A stretch of DNA of 64,000 nt. Source: Aspidiotus rigidus (Eukaryota; Arthropoda; Insecta; Hemiptera; Diaspididae). Positions within the stretch are counted from its first letter, which is position 1, and the number at the start of each line of letters is the position of its first letter. This document shows, one piece after another, positions 24,129 through 35,610 of the stretch. The stretch spans positions 1,302,001 through 1,366,000 of the forward strand of contig JAVHKY010000043.1 in the NCBI GenBank assembly GCA_035079385.1. Direction: 5' to 3'. The position numbers and the translations under genes are program-made. A model generated the notes under the pieces. That model did no database searches. It was not told the origin of the DNA and saw only the letters and a list, made by a program, of their open reading frames with translations.

Positions 24129-25689
24129 GATCGATGGTGCTTAGGGAAAGTAAACAAACTTTTTTTACACGGACTTTTCTATAAGAAAAAAAATTGAATT
24201 CGATCATTTGCTCATATTTGAATAGAAGAATAAAGTGAGAAACAAAAAATACATTCTCAAATACTTGAGATCTTCCAGATCTTGATTATCAACGTTGAAT
24301 TCCTTATTTATTTCTCATTTTGAAATACTAACACATGATCGAAATGTTCCCTGTGTATTCTTATGGGAGTCGATAATGTTCGCACCATCGCATGATACTA
24401 TCCAGGGCTGAGAACACTTATTTTCTTTTTGAACGGTTCCGGTTATGAAGGTTCTTGAATTGAATTGTGGGATCCGGTTCCTTTCGGTTCCGGTTCCAGC
24501 ATCCTAGAAATACGGGAGGAGAACCGCTTCCTTCCTGAACCGGTATTCGGTTCCGGTTCTCACCCCTGATACTATCGAAAAATTCTGCGATACTATCGCA
24601 GAATATCACGCACTATCGATCAAAATTGCTCGATGTTAGCAGTTAGTGACGTCACGTGAACGAAGAGGATAACAGGGATGACAAGCCGTTCGTCATTGGC
24701 TTAAACTTTGTCTTAAGCTTGTAAGCCGTTGGGCTGATTTTGATTGGATTTTGGAACGGCTTTTTGTCATTCCATATTCATTAACTGCTTAAAGCTTTTC
24801 ATGATTGGCTATTGGCTTAATTTCCAAGTTTTATCTCAATTCAGTGTAGAATCAACCGTAGAGTTCAAAAATGCCACTCTTTTTCATCGGAGATCGAATT
24901 ACACAACAACCCTACCTTCAATTTTCCATCACGTTAAATTCAACTACCACACATGAGTGAACCTCAAAGAAATTGAAATGAAGCGAAGAATACTGTTACT
25001 CTCTTGCAATAAGGTGCCACAGCTGTTTTCGAGATCCCCTGCTGTAAAGGTTTTCAGCAACTTATCCAATAGACTGAGTTTTTCGTGATAACAAAATATC
25101 GATTACAGTGTGATTACAGTAGCAAAAGTACCCAAAATATTTCCAATCGCAAATTTGCTCCGCATAAGAAAACATAGGAAGCAAACCGATCATATGGTAT
25201 TAATTAAAATTGAGAAAGAATTGAGGGGTTAAAAGTTCAATTTTGGAAGCTGATTACCTCACACATTATAAAAATAAACTTTTTTGCCCTCAATCCTTTT
25301 TAATTTTTGTTTAATTTCATACTGATCTTTGCTTCCCATGTATTTCTTATGGGAGTAAAATTGCGCTTGGAAATATGACAATTAACAATTTAACATGTAA
25401 GAAGAAAATCAAATCAAATCTATGAATTCATCAGATCATTCATCAATCATCACTGGGACGGGAATTCTATCCCAACAGATATTTTTTGATTTTTGCTCGG
25501 CCTAGTATTTAGAAGTAGATTGTTATTATAATTCATTCAATTTTTCAAAAAACAACAAAATGCTCCTGTTGCTGTTAGGTATTGTGTTTGCGGGACAAAT
25601 GTCACCTACTCAGGTGCTCACAAATACAATGATAGTGAAGTGTAGTACTTCGCCAAAGGCTCCAATTTTTTGACTGGGCGGCCTCGGCT
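24129..25689. other. Intergenic, phrase-repeat patches, no gene
   Basis: About 24421-24565 is built from GGTTCCGGTT-type words in one orientation and GGTTCTCCTCC/GAACCGG in the other. About 24680-24860 repeats ATTGGCTTA and AAGCCGTT words, which appear again at 26930-26995. No exon of a known family was found. The 63- and 70-codon frames here are readings of these repeats. Confidence 0.5.
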
Positions 25690-25699
25690 GGCCTCAACT

Positions 25700-25966
25700 T
25701 AGACCATACAATAGATAGACCAAGCATCAGCCATATAAGCGTGTACAACGCGTTGAACGGAAGACATGATGAGAAAATAAGGGGGACTGGACCTCAATGA
25801 AGGCAACGCGGGTGAACGCGCGGAGCAGTGAAAAGCACTGTACACCCGCGCCGCTCATCAAACTTGAAAACAAGGTCCAGTCCCCCTTATTTTCTTATGT
25901 GTATTCTTATCACATTCTCCGTTCAAAGATTCATTACTATGCTCGGTCTATATGTTGTATGGTCTA
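25700..25966. mobile_element. MITE with TAGACCATACAA termini
   Basis: Left TAGACCATACAA and right TTGTATGGTCTA are inverse termini. GGCCTCAACT (25690-25699) and GGCCCCAACT (25968-25977) flank it as a near-identical 10-base duplication. Inner arms AAAATAAGGGGGACTGGACC and their complement (about 25776 and 25870-25895) form a second, longer stem around a GC-rich loop. It has no coding capacity. Confidence 0.8.
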
Positions 25967-26174
25967 AGGCCCCAACTATCACAAATAAATGAAACATCAA
26001 CCACAAGTCTTGCAGAACTTTGTTGTAGACATTGCAGAAATGGTCAACTTATCATTTTATCAACAATATATTTTCATATTTTTCGTGTTTTTCTTTATTA
26101 ATTAGCTGCTTGTGCTGCTTCCACAGATTTGTAGGCTTTTTACATTTTGAACTACTGGCTTACAACTGGCTTAA

Positions 26175-26646
26175 GGGCAGGCTCTACCTCGTTACTAACA
26201 CATGCAAAATACACTGTAAATACTTGAAACTATGCAACCTGCAGTACACCATGGGAAAATATCCTGGAATACTAATTTACAACTTGAAATTAGCTCCAAA
26301 TCTCTCGAAACTTTGTAATAAGATGATACATGACACTATCAAGACCGGAAATTAGTTAATAATCGCTAGTTTCAATTATTATTAGATCAACAATCGAATG
26401 AAAAAAAGGATTATTCGCACGTTATCAGTTGAAAGGAGCGATACTTCTCACGAAAGAATAACGTTATTTGAAGAAGTATAGGTGTTATAAACCAATTTGC
26501 GGTGTTTTTAGAACCTTCAACTTTTGATGTACCAAGTTTCATATAATTTGGTGCGCATTTCAAGTCGTAATTAGTATTCTCCGTAACGTGTTTGTGTTCC
26601 CACGGTTCTGTGTGTTCTTGTGTTAGTAACGAGGTAGAGCACGCCC
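26175..26646. mobile_element. TTAA-flanked palindromic MITE, copy 2
   Basis: Left GGGCAGGCTCTACCTCGTTA and right TAACGAGGTAGAGCACGCCC are inverse and carry the same terminus as the element at 10742-11178. TTAA is present on both sides (26171-26174 and 26647-26650). The 107- and 83-codon open frames inside run through the arms and show no protein family. Similarity to copy 1 is confined mainly to the termini, so the two are related but old or internally replaced. Confidence 0.85.
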
Positions 26647-26992
26647 TTAATTCGGAGTGCAAGCGCGAAAGAGTCGCGCTCTACAATTTCAATGGTGTGG
26701 AAAAAAAGAACTTGATCATTTTCCGGAAGTCTTCAGATCAAGATGAAAAATAATGGTCTCATTTGAAAGACAATTTAAAGGCTAATCAAATTTATTCTTT
26801 TCAATTTTTTAATTAAAGCTTTCGTTCCCAAAATATTTTGAGATTATAGTTGACACATAGTTAAATGGGAAATTGTACATGGTCACGTCTATAAGAGAGT
26901 CGACAGTAGCGCGCAATCGCTACCAGCACTGCGAATAAGCCGTTCAAACCCAGCTGCTGCTTCTGCTAAGCCGTTCATTGGCTTGGTAAGCC

Positions 26993-27622
26993 GCTATATG
27001 ATGTAGGTATAATGGGCCGACATCTTGATTGCAGAAAACGTAAACACGAGAAAAACTTCCATAAGAGCCAATGTTGAATTCAAATAAATTTGTGATTTTC
27101 AATGAAGGATAACTCGAGATCGGCTCAATAGATATTTTTGATATTACCTTCGTTGAAAAGGAAATTTTATGGACAACAAATCATCTTCTCTTTGATTTTT
27201 CCCTAGAAGCATTTTTTTGGGAGTTATCGATTAATAATGGAAACATTGGAAACACGTTTTTTCGGCCGTTCTGCATAACAAGTGTGAGCCGTGTAACCAC
27301 GTAACAACTATACTTCTTGTTACGCAGAACAGCTGAAAAAACGTGTTTCAATTATTAATCGGTAACTCCGAAAAAAAATGCTTCTAGAGAAAAATCAAAG
27401 GGCAGATAATTTTTTGACCATAAAATTTATTTTCCAACGAGGGTAATATCAAAATAATCCATGGTGCCGATCTCGAGTTATCGTTCATTGAAAATCACGA
27501 ATTATATTGAAATTTACCAAATTTACATTGGCTCTTATGGGTCTTTACTTATGGGAGTTTTTCTCATGTTTACGTTTTCTGCAATCAAGATGGCGGTCCA
27601 TTATACCCACATCATATAGGCG
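26993..27622. mobile_element. Large palindromic MITE E3
   Basis: CTATATGATGTAGGTATAAT at the left matches the complement of the right end (ATTATACCCACATCATATAG). The arms continue through TTGATTGCAGAAAACGTAAA, and the 630-bp element is palindromic to its centre near 27305. Both arms hold a CATTGGCTCTTATGG-like block and AACTCGAGATCGGC. A clean target duplication was not found. Confidence 0.85.
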
Positions 27623-27641
27623 CTGATTGTTTCGTCTACTA

Positions 27642-27733
27642 TAGTACGTTCCAAATAAGAGTGCCCGCTTTCGACAACAGCGCATATGGGCGATTGCTTA
27701 TCAAAAGCGGGCACTCTTATTTGGAACGTACTA
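27642..27733. mobile_element. Short hairpin MITE with TA flanks
   Basis: TAGTACGTTCCAAATAAGAG at the left is the exact inverse of the right end, with arms of about 31 bp (through TGCCCGCTTT) and a loop of about 30 bases. TA is present on each side. Its perfect arms suggest recent insertion. Confidence 0.88.
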
Positions 27734-28206
27734 TAACATACTACTACTTGATTTCGGTCAGCTATGCAGCTTTCCAGCAGAACTTATCAACCGATTTTCT
27801 AAAGGATAATACTTTTTAGCATACAAAGATTTTCCAATTTGCAACCAAAATTTTCTAATTTTCTTATTAAGCTGATCGTGTGACTGCAACTACATCTGAA
27901 TCTGACTATAAACTGATCTTATCACGAAGTGTTTACTTGAAGCAGTAGTACAATAATTGGACTATTGGAGTAGCCCACCGAAAAAAATATTTACATTAAT
28001 TTTGCAATCCAAGTCTCATTTTTCGTCACGACGTCGCTTTAAAAGATATCTATCATTTGCATCAAACCACTAAAATTTGGTTGAAAACAAATAATTGATC
28101 ACTTCTTCTGCTTAGAAATCAGGAAATGATTTCTCGAAATTGAAAACGCTACAAATCTCATTCAGTTATCATTGTTTCTTTTTCTTCTCTTCTTGAGACT
28201 ACGGTG

Positions 28207-30627
28207 ATGAGTTCTACGGAACTAAAATCTGGTAATGTCATAATATTCTATTATACTTTATCCTCAATTCTGACAAATATTTTTCAATATTTTCATTTCA
28301 TGACAGATTTTGTGATCGAAAGTTCGCATAAACCACTGCTCATTATTGTAGCTGCATTCTCGTTGGCTCTGTCAGTATTTTTATGTATTTATTTTAAGTT
28401 TCCTCAGCTGAAAGAGTAAGTTCGTATTTCATTTTTACCATTATTTTGTATGTGAATTCTTATGATCCTTTATTTCATGTGTTTTTTTGATAGGAATGAA
28501 CGTATTCACATTAAACTTCCCTTAAACATTGAAGAGGCCAAAAACCTTGGTAGAGTTCTCGATGTATACAAAGAAGAATTTTATGTTGAAGTTATGTCAA
28601 CGTTTGTGTTTGCGTATATATTGTATCCTTTTTATTTCTTTTTCTGTATGAGTTATACGAATTATCGACGAGCTATCCAGTTGTCGTAATTTGCCTCCGA
28701 ATAGCATAATTTATGCGCTTATATTCTAACCTTACCTGAACCTATTCAGCTTACAAACTTTCGCAATTCCTGGTTCGATATCGCTATCCATATTGGCAGG
28801 ATTTTTGTATTCGTTTCCTACAGCATTGATGTTGATATGCTTCTGTTCTGCCACGGGCGCTTCTCTTTGTTACCTTTTATCTTATAATTTTGGAAGGCGT
28901 TTAGTCGCCAAATATTTTTCTAGTCAACTTTCGTCGTATGCGAATAAGGTACTGGATTTTTAAGTATATATATTACTATAATTCTCGAGCTCTGAAAAAT
29001 AATCATTTCTCTCATAAAAATTTGAACTCTGTTCTAGGTAAAGGAACACCAAGATAATATTTTGTATTATATGATATTCTTGAGAATCACACCGTTTTTT
29101 CCTAATTGGTTGATCAATATTGCTGCTCCTTTGGTCGAAGTACCTTTCATGGCGTTTTGGCTTGGTACCTTCCTTGGTAAGTTGAAAAATCCTAAAATTT
29201 TTGATTTTCTGGAGCATGAATTTCTGGGTTCGGTGTAAATTATACGCCGATAAATTGTGCGGAGGAAATTATACTCAAGTACATGCTTCGCAAGCAAAAA
29301 TTATACACAGACAAGAATTGACTCGAATGAAATTCTTCGTGGACAAAATGGTACGTCAAGACACTGTACGTATTGGTATGTTCACAATTATGGACAAGTG
29401 AAAGAAGTTGAACGAGATTACGAATGTGCATGCTTTACAGGGATAATGTTGGAGTTCTAAAGGTTTCATCTCCTCTATAAAGCTTGACGAAGTTAAGTTC
29501 GTTCCCCTTCTGGTAAGGATACCTTGAGGAGTAAATTTTAGCTGCGAATACCACAGATCCCTCATGTTACATGAGGAGTTAGAGAAATTCTTTGATCTGC
29601 TCGATATCTGCTCGTCGCTGAACTTTTGAAAATTTAATAATAACATTTGATGCACTGTTCGACTCTGAGGTCTTCCCGCAACCACTGAAACCGTACTCCA
29701 TTATTTTGAAGAAGATATATGGATTGGCCGCCCATACTGGAGAAGGGGACTAGGCCAATTCGGACTCTACCAGCCGTATTCCCAAACAAACAATATAATT
29801 TTAAGTGCACTTAAGAGTCCCAGAAAGTCCCAAAAAAAACACTTAAGTAACCTCGCGAGGTTACTTGAGTGTTTTTTCGGTTCTTTAAGCAAACTTAAAA
29901 TTATTTTGTTTGTTTGGGAATACGGCTGTACATCACTCAACATTTCTTTATCAGGTGGTGGATTTTGTCCTAACTCTGATAAGAAATTGGAACGTGCGGT
30001 ACGTTGCGGAGAACAGGCAGTACACAACGACGCTAGCGCGCCATCGTCGTGTAGAGTCCGACGTGAAGTTGTTACAAAGCTGCGGCTGGTAACATACTAC
30101 AAACGAACAAAGCGGCGGAAAGTTGACGTACCGGATTTGAATTCACTGTCGATACTATTCATCTCATGGAAGAAAATTCACTTTTTTTTGAATTTACTAT
30201 ACAAAAAATTTTACTCTACCTTTTTTTTATGTATAATTGTACACCATATTGCGTACATTCTTATATACCGTACTTGTGCGTACAAATTTGTCTGCGAAGA
30301 ATTTTATTTGCGTACAGTTCTTGTTTGCGTATAATTTTTATTTGCAAAGAATTCACTCACGTACAATTCCTTTGTACTATTTACCTGTGTACAAATTACC
30401 CGCGTACAATTTTTCGGATACCGAATTTCTGTTATTGACTCATATTCTTCGCAGGAGTCGCGCCACCATCATTCGTCGCCATTCAAGCAGGCAAAACATT
30501 GCATCAGTTGACCTCTGTAGGTGGTACATGGTCTTGGAATTCCATAATTTTATTAGTCGTATTTGCTATCGGATCATTATTGCCTGTCCTTTTCAAAAGA
30601 GGAAGGAAAAAGAACAAAGATCAATGA
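28207..30627 (+). CDS. stas: TMEM41B/stasimon ER membrane protein, VTT (DedA) family (6 exons)
   Basis: Exons 28207-28231, 28307-28415, 28494-28622, 28750-28948, 29038-29176 and 30455-30627 encode 257 residues. An N-terminal membrane segment (LLIIVAAFSLALSVFL) precedes FPQLKENERIHIKLP and the VTT core: IFLQTFAIPGS, LSILAGFLYSFP, a CFCSATGASLCYLLSYNFGR helix, FLRITPFFPNWLINI and LGTFLGVAPPSFVAIQAG. A last membrane segment and a lysine-rich tail (KRGRKKNKDQ) could act as ER retention signal. TMEM41B is an ER phospholipid scramblase needed for autophagy and lipid mobilisation; stasimon is its Drosophila orthologue, linked to motor-circuit function. All conserved blocks of the family are present. 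The start at 28207 gives a short cytosolic N-terminus; the human protein is about 34 residues longer there. Confidence 0.95.
29771..29928. mobile_element. Palindromic MITE in stasimon intron 5
   Basis: CAGCCGTATTCCCAAACAAA at the left is the inverse of the right end. The 158-bp element is palindromic around CCTCGCGAGG at about 29857. TAC flanks both ends (29768-29770 and 29929-29931), a possible 3-bp duplication. No coding capacity. Confidence 0.86.
30225..30425 (+). repeat. Phrase-repeat block built on GCGTACAATT in stasimon intron 5
   Basis: About ten variants of TGCGTACAATT/TGTGTACAAATT occur in 200 bases just upstream of the last stasimon exon. Two overlapping open frames (142 and 140 codons) cross it, but they merely read the repeat and then run into the true exon at 30455. 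Confidence 0.6.
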
Positions 30628-30869
30628 TGTTGCTTCTCTATTTGTGCCATTTCTTCTAGACGTATCCATATTTTTTGAGGTTCACGAAGCATGGTTAAAT
30701 CGATGAATTTAAATTGTGATAATTATCTCAAGGTTACTTTTGATCGGTGTATTCAATATAAGTTGTACTCCTTCTACGATCCTGAGTAGAATAATTTAAT
30801 ATTGTGACAGATGGAATTTGTGAAATCGTCGTTTTTGAATCAGTTCATCACATCTAAGTAGAATTTATT

Positions 30870-30895
30870 TATTTATTTATTTATTCATTTTTTGG
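30870..30895 (+). repeat. (TTTA)n microsatellite 3' of stasimon
   Basis: Six or so TTTA units about 240 bases after the stasimon stop codon, probably within the 3' UTR. Confidence 0.8.
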
Positions 30896-31730
30896 AGTTG
30901 TTTGTAATGAGGAATGTAAAAATAATATCTCTTTGCAAGATATGTGTATAAGTATAGCCGCAAATCCTGTAAACCGTAGATCTCGGAAACCAATCAATAA
31001 TTTTTCATCAAACGTTGTTAGTTTTTAGCCTCTGAATAGAATATCTGAAGCAGAGGTGTCGAGCTAAACACCATTGGCGTAGAGGTTATCCGGCTGAAGA
31101 ATTGGCACTGGCACATAGCCGCCTGAGAGAAGGCCGGGACAGAATGCGTGTAAAAATAGGGTCACTTTGAAAAGTCATGAAAAAACAGGGAATTCTCATT
31201 TTCAAATATGGCCCAAATTTTAGCCTTTATCCTTGTGCTCCTCTCACAATGATTTTAGGTTTAATAGGTACTTATCTCCAGAGCTGGAAAGCCAATAGAC
31301 AGAACATAAGCTTTTGGATTCTAGCTTTCATTCTGTAAAATGAAACTTTGGGCCATTGACTATACACGCACCAGACAAATACTCACATTGTTGAAAAACT
31401 TTTCAATTTGTTGGAAGGTTTTCCCTCGTTACCCAGCAGAGTGAAAGAGAGAGAACATTGTTCTACACCCTTGTCTTATAACGCAGCGCACTCTTGTGGT
31501 TGTATCCATCAAAGTGACTAATTCTTTGACAATACGAGTATTTGTTTGGTACATGTATAGTCCATGCTTTAGGCTTTCAACTTTTCATTTCAAAATTCTT
31601 TGGCTTTTAGCTTTTAATGTTGGGATTTATTTTTGGCTTTTTGCTTTCAGTTTTTTTTTTTTTCCTAAAATTCTCTGGCTTTTATCTTCAAACTTTTTAG
31701 CCTTCAACTAGCTTTCCAATTCTACTTATC

Positions 31731-31966
31731 TATTTGGACTGTACAACCGTGTTTTGAAGCTCAAAAAAAATAAAATGGTATCATTTTAAAGGAAATTTCA
31801 TGCTCGTTCGATTTTGTTCTCTTCATTTTTCTTGTAAAATCTCTATATTTTGAGTTATTTAGAAAACGTTGAAAAACTTCCATGTATGTTACCGTCCCCG
31901 TTCTCGTTTTCCCATAAGAATGCATTGGTGTATGCCCTTCAAAACGCGGTTGTACAGTTCAAATAC
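31731..31966. mobile_element. Palindromic MITE E5
   Basis: TATTTGGACTGTACAACCG at the left and CGGTTGTACAGTTCAAATA at the right are inverse with one mismatch, and the arms continue through GTTTTGAAG. The interior has AAAGGAAATTTCATG, GATTTTGTTCTCTTCATTTT and CCCATAAGAATGCATTG, the internal blocks shared with E1-E4 and E6. No target duplication was identified. Confidence 0.78.
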
Positions 31967-32057
31967 TATAAAAAAGAAACTCGTTTGATTGTAACTATAT
32001 CACACAGTGGCCGTCGTACCTACTGATGTGAAATTTACAGGACTGATGGACATTACT

Positions 32058-32763
32058 GGGAACAAGGCAATTCGCCGGGCACGATTCGCTGGAGCACGAT
32101 TCGCCGTAAGTTTTAGGCCAATTTTGGCCGCGTTCTCGATTCGCCGTGAGATCTGTTCGCCGAAAAAAAATTCACCGTAATAGAAATTCGCCATAATGTA
32201 TTCGCCATATTCGCCGTCAAAAGAAAAAAAAAAAAGCGAAATACAGAAATAAAACAAAATAAAATACAAAAAGGACGTTGGACGTTAGACGTTGGACTAA
32301 AACATTTTTATAAATTGTGCGCAAGTGCTTCGGCTTTCGTAATCTGTCACATTCGGTCATCGAGGACGACGTATTTCGATCTCTTCTGAGGGGGCTCGCG
32401 ACCCATCTCACTCTCTGTATATTCCAAGTCTCGTAGCTTCTGAGATGTACGAAGCATTTGAAGAAAGTCCCAAAATTAGGAATGACTGCAGGTGAATTGG
32501 TCTTGTGACTTCGAAGACTCCACCAAATTTATTGATATGACACCCGCCGTGCAACGACATGCATAAGAAGTCACAATATTTGCTTGTCTGCTTAGGAAAA
32601 GGGGTGCTGCATTGTCGACAGAAAGGAAGAAATAAGGCGAAAAGTTGACGACGGCGAGTCCTTATTCCGTCGAACTTAATTCATGACGAATAGATCCTCC
32701 GGCAAATCATTCTTCCGGCGACTCGTGCTCGGCGAATCGTGTACGGCGAATCGATAGGTACCC
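32058..32763. mobile_element. Phrase-repeat transposon built on CGATTCGCC, with 8-9 bp TSD
   Basis: The left end has CGATTCGCC-like words at least seven times (32070-32215) and the right end has the inverse GGCGAATCG words (32690-32752). ACATTACT(G) occurs exactly at both boundaries (32050-32057/8 and 32764-32771/2). Termini are GGGAAC and GTACCC, which are nearly inverse. An 8-bp duplication would make it hAT-like and a 9-bp one MULE-like. No transposase: the 89-codon minus-strand frame is a reading of the phrase. Confidence 0.82.
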
Positions 32764-32989
32764 ACATTACTGCGTGGATAAATTGTGTGAAAAAAAATTG
32801 TTCCCTTCAACATTCATCCTATCACTGCTAAGAATTTTCCATTGTATAATATTGGGACACTCCATCCCTCACAGTTAGGACATCTTGAACCCATTACTAT
32901 GAATGGAACAGACAACAAGCACGAATCTAAAAACAGAATAATTAGGTACTTATGAAAAATGTTCATTTGGCCTATTTGTCATTCACTTG

Positions 32990-33215
32990 TTTCTGCTGCC
33001 TTCCGTTGAATTTTCAATGTACCCGACAAACGTCTAAATTCGTTGTACATAGATTGACAGTTTACTGTAGTTATACGGACATTTCCATGAGTATGTCCGA
33101 CCAAGAGCACTGAATTTTGTTGGATACACATTGACAGGTCACTGTAGTTGGGCGGACATTTTTATGTGTATGCCCGACAGAGACCAGTGAATTTTCAATG
33201 TATAAAGCTGATCCA
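32990..33215. repeat. Diverged repeat built on GCCCGACA/TGTCCGAC words
   Basis: Two degenerate units, at about 33013-33095 and 33098-33190, share TTCGTTGTACAT, TGACAG..ACTGTAGTT and GCGGACATTT..ATG. Related TGTCCGA words appear again at 35020-35065. Confidence 0.5.
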
Positions 33216-33846
33216 ACTGTAGTATCCATCAAATAAGAAGGCCACAATACTGAGCGTATTTTCTCTAAACGTTCCATTAATTTTTTGGGCTTCTAATTTG
33301 ACTTATAGAAAGTAAAGCAAACGACCCAATGATAGTCAAAATGAGCGTCAAATGTGCTTGTTTGACGAGTGCAATTAGAGATGTAAGAAGGACGTATCCA
33401 CATATGAATATATCAAAGGTTTCTGAACGCCAATAGAATTTATCTAGGTGAACTATAATTTTCAATGTTTATAGAAGGTAACTCAGGGCTACCTTTACTA
33501 TCAGGCGGAGTAACTGAAAAACCCGTCGTCGTTGAGATAGACGTTTCGGTAAGCGTGGGGTAAGATGTTACTGTACCGCACTGCGTCCCCTACCTGACTT
33601 TTAATTTTAAAATTATTAGAACCCGTTCTGTAGTGAACCGATTTCATCGAGACTAGGCTTAAACCATTGGAAATTGTTTGCTTTTCAAAAAACTTTCTCT
33701 TCATTCTTTTGTGAAACCCGTTGTATAACAATGAATCTTGATTATTCAACGTTTTTGGATTCCTGGTCACTTTCACGAAGCGAATCTCACGAGAAGCACA
33801 TTTCATGAAAGACATTTTCACGAAAATTGCTTCTGATGTTTTTTCC

Positions 33847-34147
33847 ATTCGGGCCCAACAGCGCTAGCTTCGCTGATAACGCAACCGGGTACATAATAGA
33901 CATTGCGGGTATCGAGGTGAGCGGGTAGTAACTGTTTTCATAAAATTTCAATGTATTTCAAAACTGATAATTTCATTTGAAAGGAAATTTTATGATCAGC
34001 AAATTTAGTTCTATCAATTTTTTCGAAAAATTGCTTCTTTCCAAAGATATTTCAAATTGAAATTACATTGAGACAAATGCAATTTTTTCCTTCACCCCGG
34101 TTCCATTTTCGCGACTACAGCGAACCTAGCGGTTGTCGGGCCCGAAT
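33847..34147. mobile_element. Palindromic MITE E6 (ATTCGGGCCC termini)
   Basis: ATTCGGGCCCAACAGCGCTA at the left matches the complement of the right end (CTAGCGGTTGTCGGGCCCGAAT) with two mismatches; the stem includes TTCGCTG. The interior has TTGAAAGGAAATTTTATGA and AGTTCTATCAATTTTTTCGA, versions of the shared blocks described for E1-E5. No coding capacity. Confidence 0.78.
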
Positions 34148-35206
34148 TGTGTTCTGAGGTGTATCTCGGATCACTACAACCATCTGATGCGACGTTGTCA
34201 CATTGAGTTACTCGGCCTGATAGTAGTGGTGCGGCCGTGGGTAACTCCTACAAACATTTGCATAGAAGTGGAGACTAACTCTCACCTCTGCCTGGCCCCT
34301 GCTTACATGTATCATTAAAATTTTATGAGTGATGGAAATAAATACGCGTTTATACTATCTTTGCTGGTCCGATAGAAAGAAAGCAAAGGACGACACTTCT
34401 GCCGTACAAAGTTAAATTGACATATATTCATTTCATGAGATTACCAAACGGTATCTTTCACGTAACAAATGTCTAAGTGTGCGTAGTCAGCTCGTAATCA
34501 GTTTGTATGTGTGCGTGGCGATCCCTTTGTCGGCGAATATTTTATAGTGCGTTAATTTAACAAAGTCTTGATGATTTCCTACTCCATTTTCAACAAAGAA
34601 TCCAAAAATCAAATCAGATTTTCCCAACTTGACCTGGTTTTTGAGATAATGGAGATACGTCAAGATTATAAATCTATCAAATTGACGTAACTCCACTATC
34701 TCAAAAACCAGATTGAATTAGGAAAATCCAACGTCATTTTCGAATTTCTCGTTGAAAATTCGTGCGAAATCTTCCAAACGAACTCGATTGAAGTCCATTT
34801 TTATCATCGAGGAAAGATTATTCAGTTTCCCAGATGGACGTTCTGAATATACGTCAATTTGAGTTTGTACGGCAGACTTATTCTTAGTATGCACGGATGT
34901 GAACAAAGTTCTCACAAGTCCCACCAACAACTATTCAATTCAAATGTTTCAGTGGCAACGTCGTAGGCCAATTTTAATCCGACTCACTGTATATTGGGGC
35001 GTGCAAGGTTTCAAGTTTTATGTCCGACTAACATACATGAATTTCAAATGTGTGTCCGATAAACATTCTAAATTGAACGAAGTCCGATCAAGATACCACC
35101 CTACTCTCTTGTGGCTAGTATTGAATGTATCACGAATCTAAATCCGCGGAAACATTCAGAAGTGAGGAACAAGAAAAACTTACTCTTATTTTTCCCTAAC
35201 TCTCAT

Positions 35207-35610
35207 CAGTTACATCACACAGAAGTCCGCTCTTCGCGTTTGAACCCTATTTCATCTTGGTATGAAGCATTCAAGTCCGCGACTTGTTCATTTTATAAAC
35301 TCAGTCTTCCATTTATTTAATTTGAATTATACCGGTACTCGAGTCCGTTCTTCGTCCTGGAGCTCGTCTTTAATGCATAGGAATCACACTCGAATTCGCT
35401 CTTCGTCTACCACTCAACATAGGAAGACGTCAAACGTCCCCACTTCGTTCATTTGGACAACTCTCATCAATTACATCACACAGAAGTCCACTCTTTGCAT
35501 TTGAACTCTTTTTAATCTTGTTATAATACATACAAGTCCGCGATTCGTTCATTTCATAAACTCAGTCTTCCTTTTTTTGTGTTTGAATTACAGTCAGGTC
35601 CGCTTTTGGT
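35207..35610 (+). repeat. Tandem duplication of about 258 bp built on AAGTCCGC words
   Basis: A unit beginning at about 35210 (TTACATCACACAGAAGTCCG) recurs at about 35469 in the same orientation. It shares TTTGAA, ATACAAGTCCGCGA, GTTCATTT and ATAAACTCAGTCTTCC at roughly 85 per cent identity by eye. The 69- and 80-codon frames here are readings of the repeat. TE or satellite origin is not clear. Confidence 0.72.

Noticed and set aside
24421..24609. Arg/Asn-rich 63-codon open frame (minus strand)
   Set aside because: The peptide (NRNR repeats) is just a reading of GGTTCCGGTT repeats.
26032..26662. 107- and 83-codon frames
   Set aside because: Both lie inside the TTAA-flanked palindrome and are created by its two arms.
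30166..30659. 140- and 142-codon plus-strand frames in stasimon intron 5
   Set aside because: They read through GTACAATT repeats and then cross the real last exon of stasimon out of frame.
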